Numbered from the stretch's first letter, positions 23,862 to 30,755 are shown. The stretch is DNA of 32,598 nucleotides from DATJPR01 sp035506295 (GCA_035506295.1 DATJPR010000295.1:1-32598); one strand, 5' to 3'. The notes: generated by a model from the letters alone, not told the origin. Translations and numbers: made by a program.

Positions 23862-23953
23862 TGCGGGACGGCAGTTTTTCCCGACCCGGGGATCATCTCT
23901 GGAAGGGACCCCTTCGGGGCAAGACTGCTGCCATACCATTAGGCGAACCCTCC
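23862..23953 (-). pseudogene. Truncated tRNA-Ser copy with split anticodon (promoter-proximal unit)
   Basis: This has the same architecture as the middle copy, with the 41-bp insertion at 23919-23879; matching to the intact tRNA continues to GTCCCGCA. The insertion differs from the middle copy only in the central bases (GATCATC versus GTTAGTC on the plus strand). It lies about 50 bp downstream of the predicted transcription start. Confidence 0.8.
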
Positions 23954-24011
23954 ACGATCTTCAACGCATGCGATAGGCACAGACACCCGCACCCGGCGTA
24001 CTGATACGTCT

Positions 24012-24042
24012 GCAATATAGCGACACTGACCTGACTTATCAA
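24012..24042 (-). promoter_or_regulatory. Putative promoter of the tRNA-Ser array
   Basis: On the minus strand TTG (24042-24040), a 20-bp spacer and TATATTGC (24019-24012) form the TTG-N20-TAnnTT type. A start near 24005 would precede all three tRNA units, so the intact tRNA at 23624 would be made from a roughly 460-nt precursor unless the spacers carry their own promoters. Confidence 0.45.
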
Positions 24043-24098
24043 GAAAACCCAACGCCGGTTTCGGATGGAAAAGTTCCGCCAAGTTGGGCCGATGGGAG

Positions 24099-24821
24099 CT
24101 ACGTTTCAACAGAGGGCACTCGTTGAGCTTCCTCGGGGTTCCGCACGGGCGGTGGGTTGTACCCGACAACAGAACCTGCACGGACGCGCACGAGGTACGG
24201 CGAGACCGTCGTCCCGGGAAGGGTGCGGACATCGTCCTCCATCAGCATCGGGCCAATACCTGTGCCTGCACCGATCGTGCATCGCTTCCCGATCTCAATG
24301 AGACCGTACCGGAATTTCCCCTGCCCTTCGTATGCGTGCACCGTAAACCGCGAGTACGCGCCGATCAACGTGTTGTCGCCGATAAAGATCAGCTCAGGTC
24401 GGAAATGATCGAGCCAGGCCATCTGCATGATCTCGACATTCCTGCCGATGTGCGCCCCCATGAGCCGGAAGATCTTGTTCTTCAGGGGCGTCCCCTTCAT
24501 AAGAAAGGTGATCCCTACAAGTGCGACGAGCTTCGAGCGCCGCCAGAAGGGAAGATTGAGGACTCGCCAGTTGATGGCGCCGGGTTCCTCGGGAGATCCG
24601 AGCCCGGAGATGGTGTAATGACGCGCGGGGGGATTCAGAAATTTCTCAAGACGCTCTCTTCCCTCGGGTGTGGAGGGATCGAGCTCGCGGACGTCGATGC
24701 CCTTCCCCCGCGCAGTCTTGCTGATCACAATGGTGCGACCTTTTCTCTTCGAAAGGCGAACCGCCCGCGAAATGATCTCGGTCGTGACGGAGCACATGAC
24801 GCGTTCGGGAGAGGTAGTCAT
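24099..24821 (-). CDS. Left-handed beta-helix (hexapeptide repeat) acyltransferase-like protein
   Basis: This is a 240-residue protein with a left-handed beta-helix of the LbH acetyltransferase group, probably an acyl-CoA or acyl-ACP dependent transferase. The N-terminal third is helical (SVTTEIISRAVRLSKRKG). A membrane-leaning segment follows (SKLVALVGITFLMKG, about 95-109). Hexapeptide turns run from about 120 to 220 (IGRNVEIMQM, IFIGDNTLIGAYSRFT, IEIGKRCTIGAGTGIGPM, VRAGSVVGYNP). The loop FTVHAYEGQGKFRYG is unlike serine acetyltransferases. Acceptor unknown; surface glycan or lipid modification is plausible given the glycan genes across the tRNA locus. It is the last gene of the hisS-hutH-unknown-msrA operon, 32 bp after msrA. 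Confidence 0.75.
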   Translation of the reverse strand: MTTSPERVMCSVTTEIISRAVRLSKRKGRTIVISKTARGKGIDVRELDPSTPEGRERLEKFLNPPARHYTISGLGSPEEPGAINWRVLNLPFWRRSKLVALVGITFLMKGTPLKNKIFRLMGAHIGRNVEIMQMAWLDHFRPELIFIGDNTLIGAYSRFTVHAYEGQGKFRYGLIEIGKRCTIGAGTGIGPMLMEDDVRTLPGTTVSPYLVRVRAGSVVGYNPPPVRNPEEAQRVPSVET

Positions 24822-24853
24822 GGCCTGGCCCTGGTCGCTATGGGAAAGGAGAG

Positions 24854-25420
24854 CTACTTCAGGTGAAGCTTCCGCAGCTTGGGTGAGATAACGAGAGAAC
24901 AGTACGGCGCGTTCGGATTCTTGTCGTAGTAGTCCTGGTGATACTTTTCCGCCGGGTAGAAATTGCGGAGCGGTTCGATCGCCGTCACAATCGGGTCCGA
25001 GAATTCCTTCTGAGCCGCGGCCATCGATTCCTCCGCTTCCTTCTTCTGCATGTCATTGTGATAAAAGATCACCGACCGATACTGGGTCCCTTCATCCGCT
25101 CCCTGTCTGTTCAGGGTCGTGGGATCGTGGCACGCCCAGAACACCTCGAGCAGTTTACGATAGCTGATTTTGGAAGGATCGAACACAATCCGGATGGACT
25201 CCGCGTGCCCGGTCGTCCCTGTGCACACCTGCTCATAGCTTGGGTTGGGGACCGTGCCGCCAGCATAGCCGACCTGGACCGAGTCTACGCCTTCGATCCG
25301 CTGAAACACCGCCTCCACACACCAGAAGCACCCCGCACCGAAGGTCGCCTCTTCCCGTTGATCCATTGCACCTCCGCCGGTCAACACCATTGCGAGTACC
25401 GCTGCCAATGCCAGACTCAT
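24854..25420 (-). CDS. msrA: Peptide-methionine (S)-S-oxide reductase, probably exported
   Basis: This enzyme reduces methionine-S-sulfoxide in proteins. The 188-residue product has the active site GAGCFWC (Cys31, with Cys34), GYAGG, HAESIRIVFDP, FWACHDPT, and the C-terminal YHQDYYDKNP and APYCSLVI with a further cysteine. ATG 25420 follows a GGAGGAG-rich stretch and gives a hydrophobic leader (LALAAVLAMVLTGGG), which suggests export. A Met at residue 19 would give a cytosolic form. Family identity is secure; location is inferred. It lies in the hisS operon, 66 bp after the 113-residue gene. Confidence 0.93.
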   Translation of the reverse strand: MSLALAAVLAMVLTGGGAMDQREEATFGAGCFWCVEAVFQRIEGVDSVQVGYAGGTVPNPSYEQVCTGTTGHAESIRIVFDPSKISYRKLLEVFWACHDPTTLNRQGADEGTQYRSVIFYHNDMQKKEAEESMAAAQKEFSDPIVTAIEPLRNFYPAEKYHQDYYDKNPNAPYCSLVISPKLRKLHLK

Positions 25421-25486
25421 AGACGTCTCTCCTCCTCCATCCTCTCAACACCCTTCCGGTGGAAGGAATTCCCTGGAGACAGGCAA

Positions 25487-25828
25487 TCAGCCGAGGAGCC
25501 GTTCCACGATGTCCGCGTACTCGGCCGGCAGCGCGAAACGCTTGCCGACGATGTGCCTTCGAACGAGCGTCTCCATCCACTTTTTGGAAACCGCCGTTTC
25601 CCCCAGGAGAAGGTACTTCTCCCCTCCCTCCTCGAGGATCTTGTAGCTCCGGACGTCGATGTGAATGCTCGAGGGTTCATCATCCAGGGCAAGGTCGATG
25701 GCCAGCGTGTGCGTCGAAGTGTCAATCGCAAACGACTCCACGGACCCGACCTCCTGAAGGAGATCGTTGAGTCGTTGTCGAAGGAACATCCCGAGAATCT
25801 TGTCCTTGCCCGATGACAGGATGCTCAT
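25487..25828 (-). CDS. Conserved-looking hypothetical protein, 113 residues
   Basis: No family is recognised. The product starts SILSSGKDKILGMFLRQRLNDLLQEVG and contains a run of alternating hydrophobic residues (FAIDTSTHTLAIDLALDD, SIHIDVRSYKILEE) suggesting a beta sheet. It ends in a helical stretch (SKKWMETLVRRHIVGKRF...YADIVERLLG). There is no signal peptide, membrane helix or cysteine. A good GAGGAG lies upstream of ATG 25828, 13 bp from the hutH stop, so it is a real operon member. The layout (N-terminal helix, 4-strand sheet, C-terminal helix) recalls small LppC/SRPBCC-free scaffolds but gives no function. Confidence 0.7.
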   Translation of the reverse strand: MSILSSGKDKILGMFLRQRLNDLLQEVGSVESFAIDTSTHTLAIDLALDDEPSSIHIDVRSYKILEEGGEKYLLLGETAVSKKWMETLVRRHIVGKRFALPAEYADIVERLLG

Positions 25829-25841
25829 GACGGCATTCTCC

Positions 25842-27365
25842 TCATGCGAGCGATCCGACCGCAGCTTCGACCGCCGTCAGGATCTCCCCGGACTTCACAA
25901 GTGCCTTCATCGTATTGTGGTCGCTGTAGAGCGGGCGGTCTTCTTCAAGGTGGGCGACGTGACGGCGCACGATTCCCTTCGCTGTCTCCACCCCTTTGCC
26001 CGGCTTGAACGTGCGGAAGTCGAGGGCCTGAGCCGCGGCCATGAATTCAATCCCGAGGACGCCGGCAGCGTTGTCGAGAATCTGGTCGTTCTTCAGCGCG
26101 GTATTCATCCCCATCGAGACGAAGTCTTCCTGATCCGCCGCCGCAGGGATGGACTGGATCGAAGCAGGAGTAGAGAGAATGCGTTGCTCGACGACGAGCA
26201 TGTCCGCGGTATATTGGCTGAGCATGAGGCCGGAGAACATCCCCGCGCCCTTGGTGAGAAATGCCGGGAGACCGACGCTGAGCGCAGGGTTCGTCAGACG
26301 ATTCAGGCGGCGTTCGGAAAGCACGCAGACCATCGTCACGGCTGCACCGATCATGTCCATCGGCAACGCCACCGGGGTCCCCTGGAAATTCGCGCCCGTC
26401 AGTGTGAGATTGTCCTCGGGGAGAAAAATGGGATTATCGCCGACGCCGTTCAACTCCGTCTCCACCTGTTTGCGTGCATAGGCCACGGCATCGTGAGCGG
26501 CGCCGATCACCTGCGGCGTGGAACGCATCGAGTACGCGTCCTGGACCTTCGTTTTCATCTTTCCGGTCTGCAGATCGCTTCCCGCGACGCATTGCATAAT
26601 TGCCTTTGCACTCCTCACAGCACCCGGGAACCCGCGAAGCTGATGGAGACGGAGGTCATACGGTTTGAGGTTCGCAATAAGGGCCTCGAGCGACATCGAC
26701 GCGGCGATTTCCGCCTGGCGAAGCCATCGATCGATATCCGCGAGCTGAAGCGCGCTCATGGCGGTGAGCACATTCGATCCGTTGATCGTCGCGAGCCCGT
26801 CGCGGGCCATCAACCCGGGGATCGGGATCCCCGCTTTTTCCATCGCCGCCTTGCCGGGGAGCCGCTGGCCCTGGACAAACGCTTCGCCTTCACCCATCAG
26901 CAAGAGCGCAATCTGTGCCATGGGGGCAAGATCGCCGCTCGCACCAACTGATCCCTTCCGGCATACAACAGGAGTTACTCCCCTGTTCAGCATCTCCACA
27001 AGCGTCATCGTGATCTCCGGACGGCAGCCCGAGTTGCCGTGCGCGTGCACGTTGATCCGTCCTACCATCGCCCCGCGGACGATTTCTTCGGGGAACGGCT
27101 CGCCGATGCCCGCAGCATGGTTGTAAATCAGATACCGCTGGAACTGGCTCACCTGCTCGTCCGTGAGCACTACCTCAGAGAACTCGCCGATCCCGGTATT
27201 AATTCCGTACATGATTTCATGCGACCGGATCTTCTCCTCGAGCATCGCCCTGCATGCCGCGATCCGTTTGTGCGCATCAGGATGCAAAGACACCTGTTCT
27301 CTCTTCCGCGCTACCGCCTCGACCTTTTCGAGTGTCAGTGAAGTTCCGTCGATCGTGATAGCCAT
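25842..27365 (-). CDS. hutH: Histidine ammonia-lyase (MIO enzyme)
   Basis: This enzyme deaminates histidine to trans-urocanate. The 507-residue length matches HutH. The MIO electrophile precursor ASG is at 142-144 in GSVGASGDLAPMAQ; the catalytic Tyr53 lies in YGINTGIGEF. His83 in NHAAGIGEP occupies the position that favours histidine over tyrosine substrates. QEDFVSMGMN and the C-terminal helix bundle are present. No hutU, hutI or hutG lies in this window. It is the second gene of the operon, 18 bp after hisS. Other MIO enzymes (tyrosine or phenylalanine lyases, aminomutases) are less likely because of His83, but the activity is inferred. Confidence 0.88.
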   Translation of the reverse strand: MAITIDGTSLTLEKVEAVARKREQVSLHPDAHKRIAACRAMLEEKIRSHEIMYGINTGIGEFSEVVLTDEQVSQFQRYLIYNHAAGIGEPFPEEIVRGAMVGRINVHAHGNSGCRPEITMTLVEMLNRGVTPVVCRKGSVGASGDLAPMAQIALLLMGEGEAFVQGQRLPGKAAMEKAGIPIPGLMARDGLATINGSNVLTAMSALQLADIDRWLRQAEIAASMSLEALIANLKPYDLRLHQLRGFPGAVRSAKAIMQCVAGSDLQTGKMKTKVQDAYSMRSTPQVIGAAHDAVAYARKQVETELNGVGDNPIFLPEDNLTLTGANFQGTPVALPMDMIGAAVTMVCVLSERRLNRLTNPALSVGLPAFLTKGAGMFSGLMLSQYTADMLVVEQRILSTPASIQSIPAAADQEDFVSMGMNTALKNDQILDNAAGVLGIEFMAAAQALDFRTFKPGKGVETAKGIVRRHVAHLEEDRPLYSDHNTMKALVKSGEILTAVEAAVGSLA

Positions 27366-27383
27366 ACACGTTCCTCTGAGTGC

Positions 27384-28820
27384 TCAGGCAAGCATCGCCG
27401 TGATTTCCCGGATCATCTGTTCGCGCGGAACGGTGCGCTGGACGCTCCTGGATTTCTCCAGCCACTTTTCTCGTTCGACTCCGGGCGCCGTGCTCTTTTT
27501 CTCCTGGAGTTGCGCTCCCTGTTTGAGGTCCTTCAGCGTCACCGTATTGTGCGCGAATTCGTCTCCGCCGATGATGACGCCGACCGGAATACCGAGCCGG
27601 TCCGCGTACTGGAGCTGTTTCCGCAGCGATTTTTCTTCGCCGACATAGACCTCTGTATTGATGCCGGCCTTCCTGATTTCCTGGGCGATGGCGAGGTACT
27701 CGGGCATGCGGTCTCGCTCCATCACAAGAACCAGTACCCGAGCGGTTGCCGATGAATCCTGAAGCGATCCAGCTTTTGACAGCGCCGCGAGCAGGCGATC
27801 GACGCCGATTGAGCCGCCGACCGCCGGAATGCTTTTGCCGAGAAAACGCTCGACCAGACCATCGTAGCGACCGCCGCCGAACACGGAGCCGAATTCCGGT
27901 GCATCCGTGAGCATCGCCTCAAAAACGCTGCCCGTATAATAGTCGAGGCCGCGGGCAATGCTGAGATCGAGCGCAACGAAATCATCGGACATGCCGAGCG
28001 ACGCCAGGCTTGTATTCAGGAAGGTGAGATCACCGATCGCCGCGGCAGAGGATGGGACGCCGGCAAAGAGCCGCGTCAGATTGGCCAGGACCTCGCTCCG
28101 GGTCCCTTTGGGCAAGTCAACGAAATCCCTGATCTTTGCCACCTGGGCCTGCTGAAGCCCAAGTCCGGGAATTTTGTCGCCCGATGCATCAACCCTCCCG
28201 GCGGTCAGCTCTGCGGAAACGCCGTCGAGTCCGATTTTTTCGAGTTTGTCAAGGACGCGGAAGACGCCATGGGCCATCCCATGAGGAATCCCCGCAAAGT
28301 CGAGAAGCGTGTCAAGCACTTTCCTGCTCGAGAACCGGATGCGGAACCGTTGAACGCCCAGGCCGATAAAAGTATCGTGCATTGCGCAGAGAATCTCGAC
28401 GTCGGCGGCAAGCGAAGACACGCCGACGGAATCGATATCGAACTGCGTGAATTCCCGGAATCGTCCCGGGTCGGGTTTGTCGGCGCGCCACACCGGACCA
28501 ACCTGATACCGTTTGAACGGCAGCGGCAGGTCGGGATATTGGGCGACGACGCGTGCAAGGGGAACGGTCAGGTCAAACCGGAGCGCAACGTGCTCTTCCT
28601 CGGGATTCTGAAACTCGAAAATCTGTTTCGTGTTCTCATCGCCGTAGCCCATCAGCGTCGCGCGAAATTCCAGCGCCGGCGTATCCAGCGGACGGAATCC
28701 GTAACGCTCGTAGACGCTGCGAATCGTGGCGATGATACGTTGACGGGCGATCATTTGCCCGGGGAGGTAGTCTCTGAACCCGCGGAGCAATCGCGGCTCG
28801 ACGATCTGTTGTTCGGGCAT
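27384..28820 (-). CDS. hisS: Histidyl-tRNA synthetase, atypical eukaryote/alphaproteobacteria-like motif 2
   Basis: This enzyme charges tRNA-His. The 478-residue class II synthetase is longer than common bacterial HisRS (about 420). Motif 1 helix and the RGFRDYLP start (13-20), RFDLT (81-85), motif 2 (104-133), the histidine-A region ARGLDYY (289-295) and motif 3 GGSIGVDRLL (335-344) are all present. The anticodon-binding domain follows, with an extra charged stretch (about 435-465) before the final helix. Motif 2 reads RADKPDPGRFREFTQFDID instead of the E. coli-type ERPQxGRYRQFHQ, and LSIARGLDYYTG replaces LVRGLDYY; both resemble the divergent HisRS branch. It leads the operon and has a near-consensus promoter. 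Confidence 0.93.
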   Translation of the reverse strand: MPEQQIVEPRLLRGFRDYLPGQMIARQRIIATIRSVYERYGFRPLDTPALEFRATLMGYGDENTKQIFEFQNPEEEHVALRFDLTVPLARVVAQYPDLPLPFKRYQVGPVWRADKPDPGRFREFTQFDIDSVGVSSLAADVEILCAMHDTFIGLGVQRFRIRFSSRKVLDTLLDFAGIPHGMAHGVFRVLDKLEKIGLDGVSAELTAGRVDASGDKIPGLGLQQAQVAKIRDFVDLPKGTRSEVLANLTRLFAGVPSSAAAIGDLTFLNTSLASLGMSDDFVALDLSIARGLDYYTGSVFEAMLTDAPEFGSVFGGGRYDGLVERFLGKSIPAVGGSIGVDRLLAALSKAGSLQDSSATARVLVLVMERDRMPEYLAIAQEIRKAGINTEVYVGEEKSLRKQLQYADRLGIPVGVIIGGDEFAHNTVTLKDLKQGAQLQEKKSTAPGVEREKWLEKSRSVQRTVPREQMIREITAMLA

Positions 28821-28898
28821 CCGGGGAAATTCCGATGATGATGGAGAGCGCCTTTTGATGAGGCGGGGAGCCGTTCAGCGCCTTGTCGTGATTTGGTT

Positions 28899-28930
28899 CA
28901 AAAATACAAAGAAATGGGAAGGAGGTCAAA
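28899..28930 (-). promoter_or_regulatory. hisS operon promoter (TTTG-N20-TATTTTTG)
   Basis: On the minus strand TTTG (28930-28927), a 20-bp spacer and TATTTTTG (28906-28899) match the Bacteroidota consensus in full. It also reads as TTGACC-N17-TATTTT. The leader to ATG 28820 is about 70-75 nt, too short for a T-box. Confidence 0.6.
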
Positions 28931-29057
28931 CGACGGGGATCAATTGAAAGGGAGAGAACTGAACCGACAATAGAACGGCACGTTGCGAAGGCTGGGAACC
29001 CCTTGTGAACATTAAACGATCCCCTTATCGAATATTCGGGCACGGTGCGGTTTTGCG

Positions 29058-29079
29058 TACCCTGAGGCGAAGTCGAGTA
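29058..29079. repeat. Small palindrome-like element (REP-like)
   Basis: TACCCTGAGGCGAAGTCGAGTA is flanked by TAC/GTA ends and contains the CCTGAGGCGAAGTCGA core seen as dispersed short repeats in many environmental bacterial genomes. It sits 14 bp past the GNAT stop. Only one copy occurs in the window. Confidence 0.3.
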
Positions 29080-29092
29080 TGCCGGCCGTTGC

Positions 29093-29617
29093 CTAGGGAA
29101 CCCACTCCTCGCGGAGAATCGCCATCACGATGGTATTCCAGAATCTTTCGCCCAGCAAAACAGATTTCCTCAGAAGTCCCTCACGGACGAAGCCTGCGCG
29201 CTCGTAGCACGCAATCGCCGCAGGATTTGTATCATAGACGTTCAATTCAATCCGTCGGAGATTGAGCTTTCCAAAGCCCAGTTCTAACATGCTTTGAACG
29301 AGGGGAAGACAGTACCCCATCCGCCGTGCTTCAGGGGCGATCATGATCCCGCAGAGAGTAGCAACGGCATCTCTCGGGCTGATCCCCAGAAATTCTGCAT
29401 GTCCGATCACGCGGCCGTTGTCATCGATCGCCGTGTATATCCGGCTGCGCGGTTCCACCCCAAGGGTATCATACATATGAACCGAAAGCTGGGCACTGCT
29501 GAGGGGAAACGTGAATCGACGTGCCCCTGACCACTGGACCAGCATCTCAGGAGTATCGATCCAGCCGATAAGCGTGTCGAAGTCCTGGAGTCGGAATGGC
29601 GCGAGTTGGACTCGCAT
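29093..29617 (-). CDS. GNAT-family N-acetyltransferase (RimJ/RimL-like)
   Basis: This is an acetyl-CoA dependent acetyltransferase, 174 residues from ATG 29617 (GAGAGAA about 6 bp upstream). The frame is open further upstream, but that part has no homology and crosses a hairpin. Domain features: FRLQDFDTLIGWI at the N-terminus, GHAEFLGISPRDAVATLCGIMIAPEARRMGY (beta-4 and the acetyl-CoA pyrophosphate loop, here RRMGYC), and LNVYDTNPAAIACYERAGFVREG, the GNAT C-terminal signature shared with RimJ/RimL and spermidine acetyltransferases. The acceptor is unknown. It lies between hisS and the DksA-like gene, probably with its own start behind the hairpin at 29749. Confidence 0.83.
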   Translation of the reverse strand: MRVQLAPFRLQDFDTLIGWIDTPEMLVQWSGARRFTFPLSSAQLSVHMYDTLGVEPRSRIYTAIDDNGRVIGHAEFLGISPRDAVATLCGIMIAPEARRMGYCLPLVQSMLELGFGKLNLRRIELNVYDTNPAAIACYERAGFVREGLLRKSVLLGERFWNTIVMAILREEWVP

Positions 29618-29748
29618 GGATATTCTCTCAAGTAGGTTCCGGTCTTCTGTGACGGTTAGAGGCTGTTCGCGGTTTAATGTTGCAGATGAGGCCCGGGATT
29701 TTGACTCTGCGACCTGTACCATCCTGCCAACTGTCACAACAAATGTCA

Positions 29749-29784
29749 AAGCCTCCCTCACCCCGAATGGGACAAAGGAGGCTT
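29749..29784 (-). terminator. Hairpin after the DksA-like gene
   Basis: An 8-bp perfect inverted repeat (AAGCCTCC 29749-29756; GGAGGCTT 29777-29784) has further pairing inside (CCC/GGG). It is 67 bp past the stop of the minus-strand gene at 29852. A strict U-tract is missing (TTGACATTTG follows), so this is a probable, not certain, terminator. Confidence 0.45.
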
Positions 29785-29851
29785 CACTGATGCTTGACAA
29801 ATTGCAGCGGGGATACTCCTACCCGTCAAAATATCGAGTCACCTCTGGTAA

Positions 29852-30208
29852 TCACCTGTATTCCGCGTGTGGAGCGGCTGCCAGGGATTCGCGCAAACGA
29901 TGGTTGAACCCGCTCTCACACGACGCACAGAGACGTCTTGTGAGATCCTGCGCGAGGTCCTCCTGGCGAATCGGCTCTTTGCACGCAATGCAAATGCCAT
30001 ACCTTCCATCGTCCAGTTGTGTAAGCGCGCGCCTGAAGTCATCGAGCCTGGTATCGCTCCTGAACGAGAACAGCGCATCCATCCCGGCATTGGAATGGAG
30101 CAAGCGTTTGACGGCGTCCGGACTGACCTCGAGGTTGTATCTGGTTTTCAGGTGGTTAAGGATCTCGGTGAGAATCATTCGGCGGAATGAACGCTTGTTC
30201 GTTTGCAT
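29852..30208 (-). CDS. DksA/TraR-family C4 zinc-finger protein with divergent N-terminus
   Basis: This is a 118-residue protein of the DksA/TraR type, which binds RNA polymerase through the secondary channel. The zinc finger uses Cys73, Cys76, Cys94 and Cys97 (CIACKEPI...LCASCES), with the family segment LDDGRYGIC before it and a helix after it. The N-terminal part (about 60 residues) is not the long acidic-tipped coiled coil of E. coli DksA: the stretch YNLEVSPDAVKRLLHSNAGMDALFSF is unusual and no DxxDxA tip is seen. It may therefore modulate differently or not at all. AGAGGTG precedes the ATG, and a good promoter lies at 30282-30312. Confidence 0.82.
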   Translation of the reverse strand: MQTNKRSFRRMILTEILNHLKTRYNLEVSPDAVKRLLHSNAGMDALFSFRSDTRLDDFRRALTQLDDGRYGICIACKEPIRQEDLAQDLTRRLCASCESGFNHRLRESLAAAPHAEYR

Positions 30209-30281
30209 AGATCACCTCTCGTCGGCAGGAACTCCCTTCTTTGCATTCGCCTTCGCTGGAGAAAGAAGGTGATGTGGGACT

Positions 30282-30312
30282 TAAAAGTATGTTATTTTCC
30301 TTGAAAAGTCAA
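30282..30312 (-). promoter_or_regulatory. Promoter of the DksA-like gene
   Basis: On the minus strand TTG (30312-30310), a 20-bp spacer and TACTTTTA (30289-30282) match TAnnTTTG with one mismatch. The same bases read TTGACT-N17-TACTTT in sigma-70 terms. The surrounding stretch is distinctly AT-rich. The leader is about 70 nt. Confidence 0.55.
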
Positions 30313-30450
30313 TAGGATTAACGAATTTTCGTCATGTATTAGGGGAGGGAGAATTGGAGATCGCCTCATGGAGTGCAAGGCGAGAGGGTACAAGGGGGCA
30401 ATGTGTTGCGGGAGCAAACGGGGAATGGCCAGGCAAACAACGCGACTGAT

Positions 30451-30633
30451 TCACTCTTTCGTGCCAAAAAGGAGCCACGCCCGCTCCACAAAGAATGTGA
30501 AGTTCTTCTCCACACCGACGTTCTTTGCGTATTGCAGACGCTCCTTCACGGCAACAAGGTACTCCGAATGCGTTTTTGCCTTCATGGCAAGTTTGTCAAG
30601 CTTGAGAATCTTGATGTAATCTGGTGTTGTCAA
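30451..30633 (-). CDS. Short ORF, probable C-terminal gene fragment
   Basis: A 60-residue reading frame (TTPDYIKILKLDKLAMKAKTH...) starts at TTG 30633 and ends at 30451. It is rich in Lys and helix-forming residues and less GC-rich than its neighbours. No family is recognised. The frame is preceded by a stop at about 30651. A second short frame upstream (30755-30630) ends in TGA overlapping this TTG (TTGA). The two could be one gene broken by a frameshift, or two coupled tiny genes. The region between the DksA-like gene and the SPFH gene is otherwise poor in coding signal. Confidence 0.4.
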   Translation of the reverse strand: MTTPDYIKILKLDKLAMKAKTHSEYLVAVKERLQYAKNVGVEKNFTFFVERAWLLFGTKE

Positions 30634-30755
30634 TCGATCATCCGCGCTGAATACGAAGCCCAGAAGATAGCACTACCAACGAAGGAACTATTGGCATCAA
30701 ATGCCAGGAGGCGGAGGTAGTCCTTCCCCTCGAGCTCGTCAAAAATCCGAGCCAC
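30630..30755 (-). pseudogene. Short open frame upstream, possible N-terminal half of a broken gene
   Basis: From GTG 30755 the frame reads VARIFDELEGKDYLRLLAF...FWASYSARMID and stops with TGA at 30632-30630. It is bounded upstream by TAG at 30791-30789. The composition looks protein-like, and the next frame continues DDRLTTPDYIK, so a one-base indel near 30632 would join both. No family is recognised. Confidence 0.35.

Larger units (their letters stand above)
23541..23953 (-). repeat. Tandem array: one intact plus two truncated tRNA-Ser units
   Basis: The tRNA 5' ends lie at 23953, 23788 and 23624 (steps of 165 and 164 bp). Units share the first 34 nt of the tRNA, the anticodon 3' stem up to GTCCCG, and a roughly 75-bp spacer with only a few differences. 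The intact unit lacks the 41-bp insertion carried by the other two. The spacers contain a small inverted repeat (TTCATC...GATGAA). Confidence 0.9.

Noticed and set aside
23541..23953. CRISPR array
   Set aside because: Repeats are tRNA-derived, 165 bp long with near-identical spacers, and no cas gene is near.
28821..28898. T-box leader before hisS
   Set aside because: The leader is about 75 nt, with no specifier loop or terminator/antiterminator pair; the phylum rarely uses T-boxes.
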